64,000 nt of DNA from contig NZ_CP069338.1 of assembly GCF_016859125.1 (NCBI RefSeq), positions 248,001-312,000 on the forward strand. Reading direction: 5' to 3'. Position 1 is the stretch's first letter. Each line of letters begins with the position of its first letter. The notes beneath the pieces were generated by a model. That model was not told the origin of the DNA, ran no database searches, and saw nothing but the letters and a program-made list of their open reading frames with translations. The stretch is from Archangium violaceum (GTDB taxonomy: Bacteria; Myxococcota; Myxococcia; Myxococcales; Myxococcaceae). The position numbers were made by a program, and so were the translations under genes. Below, one piece after another: positions 57,285 to 64,000 of the stretch.

Positions 57285-58349
57285 TTACGAGTCCTTCCGC
57301 CGAGACGCGTGTACCCCGCCGTCCAGCACCTCGGAGAGGGTCGTGGCCTGGAGGGCCCGGTCGAACCAGCTGTCGAGCGTGTCCACGTCCGTGCAGTCGA
57401 GGATGCGCTGCCGGGCTCCTTCCTCCACGTGAACCCTCCGTATGGCGAGAATCCGCAGGATGTCCTCGGCACGTCCTCGGCTCAGCCCCCGTGCCAGACC
57501 CTCTTCCCTGCCTCGCACCAGCCCCTGCGCCAGGCCCTGCTGACGTCCCTGCTCGATGAGTTCCTCGCCATAGCTCCGCATCAACTCCTCCGCGCGTTGC
57601 TCATCCAGGACTGAATGTAGCACCTGACCCGTGGCGTCATGGACTGCCTTGTCCCCAGTCCACAGCAGATAACGGATGACCACCATCAGGTGTTCGGAGC
57701 CCTCTGGAGCCGCCTGGACCTGGGCAAAAAGGCCTACCCACTCCGGCAGCTTCCGCGCCAGTTCCCCGGTACGCCCGTAGCGCAGCACCAACCATGCCAG
57801 CCGTACCAGCGGAGGACCGGGCCGTGCTTTCAACGCCTCTTCCCGCTCGGCCGTCAGGTCATCGAGCAGGTACTCGAAGCGCGGCACCCACGCTCTCCAG
57901 CGATTCCTCTCTTCCTCTATCTCTCCCGGCAGCTCGAACAGGTCCTCCACCCGCCGCGGCGCGGTCCAGGCCCCCTCCGGCCCGTGATACATCACCAGCG
58001 GGATGATGACCGGCAACAGTGAGCGCTCCGGGTGCTCCTGACGCCAGCGCTCCACCTGGCGCACCACGTAGCGCAGCATGCGCAGCGCCATCCACCTGTC
58101 CACAGTGGACTGGTGCTCCAGCAGCACGTACAGCAGCAGCGAGCGGCCCGTACGCAGGCGGGCGGTGAAGAGCAGATCGCTCTCTGTCTCCCGCAGCTCC
58201 GGGTCCACCACGCTGCCAGGCTCCAGACGCAGACTCGACCAGTCCACCTCGGAGACGACATGGGCGGGCAGGACGGCACGCAACTCGGCCTCCGCCCGTT
58301 CGGGGCGGCCAAAGGTATAGCGGGCGAAGAGGTCATGAGGTCCGGGCAT
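57285..58349 (-). CDS. Rpn/YhgA-type nuclease (recombination-promoting, putative transposase)
   Basis: This 354-residue protein opens GPHDLFARYTFGRPERAEAE and has the PD-(D/E)xK-type core near SDLLFTARLRTGRSLLLYVL followed by LEHQS. The long repeated Gly/Arg/Glu segment (QQGLAQGLVRGREEGLARGL) near the C-terminus is typical of Rpn proteins. Rpn nucleases cut DNA and promote RecA-independent exchange; many are annotated as transposases. ATG 58349 overlaps the end of a truncated permease frame. The gene sits between that fragment and a tRNA fragment, consistent with insertion. Confidence 0.85.
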   Translation of the reverse strand: MPGPHDLFARYTFGRPERAEAELRAVLPAHVVSEVDWSSLRLEPGSVVDPELRETESDLLFTARLRTGRSLLLYVLLEHQSTVDRWMALRMLRYVVRQVERWRQEHPERSLLPVIIPLVMYHGPEGAWTAPRRVEDLFELPGEIEEERNRWRAWVPRFEYLLDDLTAEREEALKARPGPPLVRLAWLVLRYGRTGELARKLPEWVGLFAQVQAAPEGSEHLMVVIRYLLWTGDKAVHDATGQVLHSVLDEQRAEELMRSYGEELIEQGRQQGLAQGLVRGREEGLARGLSRGRAEDILRILAIRRVHVEEGARQRILDCTDVDTLDSWFDRALQATTLSEVLDGGVHASRRKDS

Positions 58350-59004
58350 GGCGCACGGCGCCCCAGCACGGAGCGGGCCAGTAGCACACCGCGGGGAGCC
58401 AGCAGGCCGCGTACGTCCGCTTCCGCCCCCTTCGTCCCGTCAGCGAGACGATGCGGGCCACCCCCACCGGATAGCGGTGCCGCAGGTACAGCCACGCCGC
58501 CCCAGCCAGCACCAGCGCCGGAGGCAACGCCACCATCATCCACACCGAGAAGCCGATGGGCCGCGAGGGCTCCAGCGCCGCCGCGGCGATGGCGTTGGGA
58601 GGACTGCCGATGACCGTCCCCATCCCTCCCAGGTTCGCCGCCACCGGGATGCCCAGCAGCAGGGCCTTCCCGAAGGGCTCGTCCTGACGCAGGCCCGCGA
58701 CGAGCGGCCCCACCGCCGCCAGCATCATCGCCGTGGTGGCCGTGTTGGACATGAACATGGAGAAGGCGAACGTCAGCCCCATCGCCCCCAGCATCGTCCA
58801 CGGGGGGTTGCCGCCGGACCAGCGCAGCACCCGGTTGGCCAGCGCCCGCTCCAGCCCCGTGCGGCTCGCCGCCTTCGCCAAGGACCGCATCGAGGCCCTC
58901 CTCCGGGAAAGGCCGCGAGCCCTCGCGTATGTCAGCCAGTAGAAGCCTTGAAACGTGGCGGCCAACGCATCACCCGCGACCTTGCTTTCGCCACTGAGTT
59001 GCAT
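58333..59004 (-). pseudogene. Truncated SLC13/DASS-type anion permease
   Basis: The frame holds about 130 residues of a permease core: RTGLERALANRVLRWSGGNP, FSMFMSNTATTAMMLAAVGP and LGIPVAANLGGMGTVIGSPP, the last two being the conserved substrate-binding loops of the SLC13 family. Full members have 450-600 residues. Before residue 48 and after residue 190 the translation turns into unrelated sequence. Both ends are missing; the 3' end is replaced by the Rpn gene. The permease cannot work. Confidence 0.65.
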
Positions 59005-59069
59005 ATAGCCTCCGGAGCGCGACGGTGGAGTTCCACGAGCCGTCGCAGTTGATTCGGAGCGAGGAGAGC

Positions 59070-59810
59070 ATGTCCGATGTCGTGAATACCGGCGCCTTGG
59101 AGGCGATCGGGCTCGAGCACCGCTACGGCGAGAAGACCGTTCTCCGGGGGCTGAACTTCACCGTGGAGCCCGGTCAGATCTATGCCCTGCTCGGCGGCAA
59201 CGGCGCGGGCAAGTCGACGACGCTCAGCATCTTCCTTGGCCTGGTTCGCCCGACGGCGGGGCAGGCCCGGGTCTGTGGCCACGACGTGGCGGTCGACCCC
59301 CGGGCCGCGCGGTCGCGGCTGGCCTATGTCCCCGAGAACGTGGCCCTCTACGAGCACCTCAGCGCGCGGGAGAACATCGACTACTTCCTGACCATCGCGG
59401 GAAGCGAGCAGCGCTCACCGTCGAACATCGACGAGGCGCTGGAGGCGGTCGGACTGGCGCGCGAGGCGTGGGGAAAGCGCGTGGGCGGGTTCTCCAAGGG
59501 CATGCGCCAGAAGGTGGCGATCGCACTCGCCATCGCCCGGCGCGTACCGGTGCTCCTGCTGGACGAACCGACCTCCGGCCTGGATCCGCGGGCGACCGGC
59601 GACTTCAACCGGCTGCTGGACACGGCGCGCACGCGCGGCGTCGCCACCCTGATGGTGACGCACGACCTGCTGAGCGCTGCCGAGATCGCCGACCGGATCG
59701 GCTTCCTGGCTCAGGGCCGGCTCGAGGAGGAGCTGGCCGCCACCGGCGAGGAGCGGTTCGATGTCAGGGCCCTGCATCAGCGCTATGCGCATGCGGGGGA
59801 GGCGGCATGA
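59070..59810 (+). CDS. ABC transporter ATP-binding protein
   Basis: This 246-residue protein has Walker A GGNGAGKSTT, Q-loop-equivalent AYVPENVALYEHLS, signature GGFSKGMRQKVAIALAIARR, Walker B LLLDEPTSGLDP and the switch His in MVTHDLLSA. It is of the ABC-2 exporter type (CcmA/drug-exporter-like). ATG 59070 follows GAGGAG. Its stop overlaps the next start by 4 bases (ATGA), and the next pair also overlaps by 4, giving a tightly coupled three-gene operon. It energises the two DUF3526-type permeases. The substrate is unknown. Confidence 0.92.
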   Translation: MSDVVNTGALEAIGLEHRYGEKTVLRGLNFTVEPGQIYALLGGNGAGKSTTLSIFLGLVRPTAGQARVCGHDVAVDPRAARSRLAYVPENVALYEHLSARENIDYFLTIAGSEQRSPSNIDEALEAVGLAREAWGKRVGGFSKGMRQKVAIALAIARRVPVLLLDEPTSGLDPRATGDFNRLLDTARTRGVATLMVTHDLLSAAEIADRIGFLAQGRLEEELAATGEERFDVRALHQRYAHAGEAA

Positions 59811-61243
59811 GCTTCCGAAGCACGAAGGTGCTGAGGGTCGCCGCCGAGGAGTGGCGGGCCCTGGTGCGAAACCGGGTGGCGATGATCGCCAGTCTCACGC
59901 TCACGGCCCTGATCGTGACCTCCGCCATCCTGGGAATGGAGCAGCGCAATGCCACGAAGGCGGCCAGGGCCCGCTACCAGGCCACGTCGGACGAGGCGTT
60001 CGATGCCCAGCCGGACCGCCATCCGCACCGGATGGTGCACTATGGGCAATTCGTCTTCCGGCCGCTCTCGGCGCTGGCCTTCTTCGATCCGGGGGTGGAC
60101 GGCTTCACCGGCAACACGGTGTTCCTGGAAGGACACAGGCAGAACAGCGCCAACTTCAGCGAAGCGCGGCAATCCTCGCTGCTGCTGCGGTTCGGCCAAC
60201 TGACGCCGGCCTTCGTGCTGCAGACGCTGGCGCCGCTGCTCATCGTCTTCCTCGCCTTCGGCGCCGTCTCACGGGAGCGCGAACAGGGAACCCTGCGGCT
60301 GCTCCTGGCCCAGGGGCTGAGGCCATCCGAGCTCGCCGCGGGCAAGCTGTCGGCCTATGTCGGCGTGGTGGCCGCGATCGCCGCGCCGGCGCTCCTGGTG
60401 CTGGCGGCCGCCGCGCTCGCCGGCCAGGCGCCGCCGGTCCCAAGCCTGCTGATGGTGTCCGGCTATCTCGTCTATCTGTCCATCTGGGCGGTCGCGGCCC
60501 TGCTCGTGTCGCTGCTGGTACGGCGCGCCCGGGACGCGCTGATCGTCCTGGTCGCGGCGTGGATGGGGGTGGTCATCCTCGCGCCTCGGATCCTTCCCGA
60601 GCTCGCGGTGGCGCGGATCCCGACGCCGACGCGCATCGAGACGGACGTGGCCATTCATCACGCCCTCAAGCAGATTGGCGACAGCCACAATCCAGATGAC
60701 CCCTACTTCTCCGAGTTCAAGGCGAAGACCCTCGCCCAATACGGCGTCGAGAAGGTCGAGGATCTTCCGGTCCAGTGGGCGGGACTGGTCGGCATGGAAG
60801 GAGAGCGTCTGACGAGCGGGCTGTTCGACCGCTATGCACGGGAAGCCTTCGCAAGAGAGGCCGAGCAGAACCGGCTCGTGCGCCAGTTCGGGGTCATCAG
60901 CCCGCTCATCGCCGTGCGCCAGCTCTCCATGAGTCTGGCCGCCACCGACACCGAGAGCCACCAGGACTTCCTCGAGCAGGTGGAACGGCACCGCTACCAT
61001 TTCGTCCAGGCGCTGAACCTCCTGCAGGTGACGAAGATCCCCAACCGGAACGCCGGAGCGGACCCCCGGATATCCGCCGCTCATTGGAAGACGCTGCCGA
61101 GCTTCACCTACCGGGAGCCGAACGTGCTCCAGCTCGCGGGCGACCGGATCCGGGCCAACCTTCTGATTCTGGTCTGCTGGCTGGCGGCCCTGCTCGCCGG
61201 TTGCGGCCTGGCTGCCCGCCGTCTGGGGGAGGTCGCACGATGA
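59807..61243 (+). CDS. ABC-2 type permease (DUF3526 family), first subunit
   Basis: In this 478-residue protein one N-terminal helix (VAMIASLTLTALIVTSAIL) is followed by a large periplasmic loop (about 130 residues, with FDAQPDRHPHRMVHYGQ), then four to five helices, a second large soluble loop (residues 260-440) and a final helix. The combination of periplasmic loop and FGAVSREREQGTLRLLLAQG is typical of the DUF3526 permeases, which come in pairs with one ATPase. It couples to the ATPase at 59070 by a 4-base overlap. Confidence 0.85.
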   Translation: MSFRSTKVLRVAAEEWRALVRNRVAMIASLTLTALIVTSAILGMEQRNATKAARARYQATSDEAFDAQPDRHPHRMVHYGQFVFRPLSALAFFDPGVDGFTGNTVFLEGHRQNSANFSEARQSSLLLRFGQLTPAFVLQTLAPLLIVFLAFGAVSREREQGTLRLLLAQGLRPSELAAGKLSAYVGVVAAIAAPALLVLAAAALAGQAPPVPSLLMVSGYLVYLSIWAVAALLVSLLVRRARDALIVLVAAWMGVVILAPRILPELAVARIPTPTRIETDVAIHHALKQIGDSHNPDDPYFSEFKAKTLAQYGVEKVEDLPVQWAGLVGMEGERLTSGLFDRYAREAFAREAEQNRLVRQFGVISPLIAVRQLSMSLAATDTESHQDFLEQVERHRYHFVQALNLLQVTKIPNRNAGADPRISAAHWKTLPSFTYREPNVLQLAGDRIRANLLILVCWLAALLAGCGLAARRLGEVAR

Positions 61244-62613
61244 ACGCCTGGAAAGCGGATCTCCGATTGCTGTTCCGGGCACCCTTGAGCGCGGGCGCGC
61301 TCCTGCTGCTCCTCATCGTGACGGCCCTGTCGGTGGCGGCCGGCCTCGCGGCGACCGCTCGGCAGGAGGCCATCATCGAGCGGGTGGAAGCCGCCCAGCG
61401 GAGGGACCTGGCCTCGGTGACGAGGGATTACGGCAAGCCCGACGGAGACGCGGGCAACGCCGCCTACTACACCTTCCACCTCACCACGGACCCACCGTCG
61501 CCCCTGGCCTTCGCGGCGCTCGGCCAGCGGGATGTGCAGCCCTATGTCCTCCGGGTGCGGCTGCTGGGCCTGCAATCGCAGCTCTACGAGTCCGAGACCT
61601 TGAACCCGGAGCTCGCGCTTCCGGGCGCCTTCGACTTCGCCTTCGTGCTGATCTACCTGGCTCCGCTGGTCATCATCGCCCTGATGCACGACCTGGTGTC
61701 GGGTGAACGTGAGGCAGGGCGGCTCCGGCTCCTGGTCTCCTTGCCGGCATCCGGTCGCGGGGTGTGGGTACGTCGCAGCGTCCTGCGCTATCTGCTGGTC
61801 CTGGGCGCCCTGCTCGTGCCGCTCGTGATGGGCGCCGCGATCAGCAGGGCTCCCGTGGCGGGGACCTTCGCGATCGCCCTGGCGGCGGCGCTCTATGTGG
61901 CGTTCTGGTTGGGGCTGGCGCTTCTCGTCGCCGCTCGGGGCCGGAGCTCGGCGGCCAACGGCGCCACGCTGATCGGATGTTGGATCGTCCTGACCCTGCT
62001 GGCGCCCGCGCTGGCCAACGCCGTGCTCTCCCGCGCCATCCCCGTGGCCAAGGGAATCGACCTGACCCTGGCCCAGCGTGAGCGGGTGCACCGCGCCTGG
62101 GACATTCCCAAGGAGGAGACCTTCCGTCCCTTCTTCGTCAAGCATCCGGAGTGGCGCGACACGCCGCCGGTGCTCGGTCGCTTCCACTGGAAGTGGTACT
62201 ACGCCATGCACGAGGTGGGCGACGACGGGGTCGCCGCCGAGGTCGCGGACTACCGCCAGAGCCTGACGGCCCGCGAGGTGTGGACCGCCCGGCTCGGCTG
62301 GGTCCTGCCGGCGGCCGCCGTCCAGACGATCCTCCACCGGGCTGCGGACAGCGACCTGCTGGCGCATCTGGCGTACCAGGGCAGCATCGAACGGTTCCAC
62401 ACACGGCTTCGCGACTTCTACTACCCGTACATGTTCCATGAGCGGCCGTTCCAGCAGGCAGACTTCGAGCAGATGCCCCGCTACCAGCCCAGGCCGTCGA
62501 GCGCCTCCCTGCCGATCTCGCCGATGATCGGGCTGCTGGTGTTGGCGGCGCTTGTCTCCGGCGCCGCCGTCACCGGCGTACGGACCCTGTCGTCGTCCGC
62601 GGCCCGGGAGTGA
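61240..62613 (+). CDS. ABC-2 type permease (DUF3526 family), second subunit
   Basis: In this 457-residue protein the layout mirrors the first subunit: N-terminal helix, periplasmic loop with PDGDAGNAAYYTFHLTTDPP, then LMHDLVSGEREAGRLRLLVS, several helices and a soluble segment before the last helix. The start overlaps the stop of the first permease by 4 bases. Two unlike permeases plus one ATPase should assemble into a heterodimeric exporter. DUF3526 operons elsewhere often sit beside TonB-dependent receptors; none is seen here. Confidence 0.85.
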   Translation: MNAWKADLRLLFRAPLSAGALLLLLIVTALSVAAGLAATARQEAIIERVEAAQRRDLASVTRDYGKPDGDAGNAAYYTFHLTTDPPSPLAFAALGQRDVQPYVLRVRLLGLQSQLYESETLNPELALPGAFDFAFVLIYLAPLVIIALMHDLVSGEREAGRLRLLVSLPASGRGVWVRRSVLRYLLVLGALLVPLVMGAAISRAPVAGTFAIALAAALYVAFWLGLALLVAARGRSSAANGATLIGCWIVLTLLAPALANAVLSRAIPVAKGIDLTLAQRERVHRAWDIPKEETFRPFFVKHPEWRDTPPVLGRFHWKWYYAMHEVGDDGVAAEVADYRQSLTAREVWTARLGWVLPAAAVQTILHRAADSDLLAHLAYQGSIERFHTRLRDFYYPYMFHERPFQQADFEQMPRYQPRPSSASLPISPMIGLLVLAALVSGAAVTGVRTLSSSAARE

Positions 62614-62661
62614 GCATCAGGGCCCTTCTCCCATGGGAAGCGCTTCGTGGGCATGAGCGCC

Positions 62662-63597
62662 TCACTCCACCTTCCGCACCTGGAAGCCGAGGCGGGGGAA
62701 GTGCACGACGACCTCGCCCGCGCGAGCGTCGACGCGCCGGACGGCGACCTCATTGGGGCGCGAGAGCACGAGCTCCCCTTCCACCGGATCGATGCCGTAG
62801 TCGGTCGGCGCCACCGTCACGCGCTCGCCACGCGCGAGGCCGTGCAGGTCGAGGAAGTCCTCACCCTCCGTGGACGCCGGCGTGCTGGCGGCGGCGAGCG
62901 CGACGGCCGCGCCACTCTCCATCGTCTCGGAGGTACCGTGGCCCAGCGCCCGGACGCGCTCCATCCATGCCACCAGGTGCGGGTGCGCTTCGAGGATGCC
63001 CGCGACCGCTGTCGCCCCCTGGACGAACCAGATCCCGTGGTAGACGGAGAAGTCGGCGATGCTCGTGGACCTACCGAGCAGCCAGGGCCGGCCGTCCGCG
63101 AGCTGGGCCTCGAGCTGTTGGAGATACAGCCGCAACGCTCCGACCGCTTCCGGAACGTGCATGCGCGGTGCGTTGCCACGGAAGGCCGCCCGGTCCGCAA
63201 TGAACGCCTTGATCTGCTCGGGCGGCTGGTTGCCGAAGACGCTCTGCACGCCCGCCGGCTGGAAGCAATAGGTGATCACGGTCCAGAACAGCGTGAAGTC
63301 CGCCCACTGCGCCTGGATGCGCGCCACCCCCGCGGACTCGGCGGGATACAGCGTTGGCGTGGGGGCGAGCCGCTCCAGCACGTCGGCGATCAGCGCCGTA
63401 TCGCAGTAGATGTCCGCGCCGATCTGCAGCAGGGGCGTTCTGCGATAACCGCCCGTCAGCGAGATCACATCCGGCTTGGGCATGACCGTGGGGATGATGA
63501 CGGAGTTCCAGTGCAGGCCCTTGAAGCCGAGGATGGCACGGACCTTCTCGGAGAAGGGTGAACGCGGGTAGTGGTGGAGGATGAGTTGATGGGACAT
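62662..63597 (-). CDS. Glutathione S-transferase-like protein with an extra C-terminal domain
   Basis: In this 311-residue protein the thioredoxin-like domain opens LILHHYPRSPFSEKVRAILG, with GYRRTPLLQIGADIYCDTAL, and is followed by a helical domain (about 90-220; STSIADFSVYHGIWFV). A further 80 residues form a small beta-rich domain (GEDFLDLHGLARGERVTVAP ... VVHFPRLGFQVRKVE) that is absent from ordinary GSTs. It should be cytoplasmic. ATG 63597 is chosen by the conserved N-terminus; the ribosome site is weak. The role of the extra domain is unknown. Confidence 0.82.
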   Translation of the reverse strand: MSHQLILHHYPRSPFSEKVRAILGFKGLHWNSVIIPTVMPKPDVISLTGGYRRTPLLQIGADIYCDTALIADVLERLAPTPTLYPAESAGVARIQAQWADFTLFWTVITYCFQPAGVQSVFGNQPPEQIKAFIADRAAFRGNAPRMHVPEAVGALRLYLQQLEAQLADGRPWLLGRSTSIADFSVYHGIWFVQGATAVAGILEAHPHLVAWMERVRALGHGTSETMESGAAVALAAASTPASTEGEDFLDLHGLARGERVTVAPTDYGIDPVEGELVLSRPNEVAVRRVDARAGEVVVHFPRLGFQVRKVE

Positions 63598-63845
63598 GCG
63601 CGGGGACTCTAGCCCGCTCCCCCCCTCGACCTCCGGGTACTCTCTTCGCCCACTTGTCCGACAGTCTGCCTCCGTCGACGAGCGGCCCGGTGGGGACCCG
63701 ATTCGCGCCCTGCCACGCCCACAATCGAGGACCTGTCCTGTCGAGTGAACAGGTCCTGTTCTCGGGAGAGGACAGGAGAAGCGCGACAGCGGGCCCGCCG
63801 GGTACGAGGCATCGCGCAAGCCCCAACGTGCCCTATCCTCGAGCC

Positions 63846-64000
63846 ATGGGACGAGACTGGGTCAGGATGCTCGCGGGAAGGGTCAGACGGTCGTGGCCAA
63901 GCATGGTGCTGGGGAGCTGCGTGCTCCTCCAGCCCCTGTCTGGCGCCGCGGCCCCCGGCGACTGGTTCTCGGATGACTTCGAGACGGGAACGCTGCGCAC
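63846..64000 (+). CDS. Start of a secreted protein, 3' end outside the window
   Basis: The first 51 residues are visible: a basic N-terminus, a hydrophobic stretch (SMVLGSCVLLQPLSGAAA) with a likely cleavage site, then PGDWFSDDFETGTL. The SDDFETGT pattern often opens lectin-like (LamG/concanavalin-type) domains of secreted myxobacterial proteins. The ATG at 63846 is the first in frame. The frame stays open to the window edge. Confidence 0.55.
   Translation, partial: MGRDWVRMLAGRVRRSWPSMVLGSCVLLQPLSGAAAPGDWFSDDFETGTLR

Overview
The window is about 68-70% GC, and almost every real frame has G/C-rich third positions. It looks like a chromosomal segment of a myxobacterium, probably of the Cystobacterineae (Archangium / Cystobacter / Stigmatella type). 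The signs are a MYXO-CTERM tail, a DUF2378-like (Myxococcales-restricted) protein, many lipoproteins, seven histidine-kinase-type genes, and a bacteriophytochrome with the Thr-for-His change I associate with Stigmatella SaBphP1. The genus is an inference; no rRNA gene is present.

Region by region. 1-8.5 kb: the end of an ELWxxDGT/HYR surface protein; a translationally coupled phytochrome - receiver - receiver/PAS/kinase operon on the minus strand; a divergent double-kinase hybrid. 8.5-11.6 kb: a vWA protein, an unrecognised protein and a JAMM/JAB peptidase. 11.6-20.7 kb: small DUF proteins (DUF2378, DUF2231, DUF2905), an H1-like basic protein, a DUF6311-like membrane protein, a DUF1684 protein, a degenerate receiver-kinase and a Gcr-family membrane protein. 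20.8-21.6 kb: a probable ubiquitin-like protein next to an E1/ThiF-like protein. A sequence block upstream of this pair also lies upstream of the vWA gene, so the two clusters may form one ubiquitin-like toolkit. 21.7-26.8 kb: secreted proteins, a GFA protein and a GST, with decayed genes (a frameshifted fascin/barrel lipoprotein, a transposase tail, a TPM-like remnant) and a 26-bp direct repeat.

26.9-30.4 kb: two graspetide-type ATP-grasp ligases with a small conserved protein, divergent from a DUF4123 adaptor (type VI secretion) and its likely cargo. 30.4-32.4 kb: an array of seven tRNA-like genes (Tyr, Lys, Asn, Pro, Phe, Leu, Ser by anticodon) with an HNH nuclease inside it. 32.5-35.4 kb: a ClpB-like double AAA+ protein fused to a release-factor-2-like domain that lacks GGQ. 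35.4-43.8 kb: an SGNH lipoprotein, an EF-hand membrane protein, a kinase, a RelE-like protein and argJ; dispersed hairpin repeats occur here and one supplies the last codons of the kinase.

43.8-57.1 kb: a multi-PAS kinase, a D-aminoacylase-type amidohydrolase, coaA, several lipoproteins (one with NGLAF repeats), a DUF3857/transglutaminase protein, a second ELWxxDGT protein and a kinase reduced to its ATPase domain. 57.1-64 kb: a tRNA 3' fragment, an Rpn-type nuclease, a truncated SLC13 permease, an ABC exporter operon with two DUF3526 permeases, a GST-like protein and the start of a secreted protein. This last part looks like a site of repeated insertion and decay.
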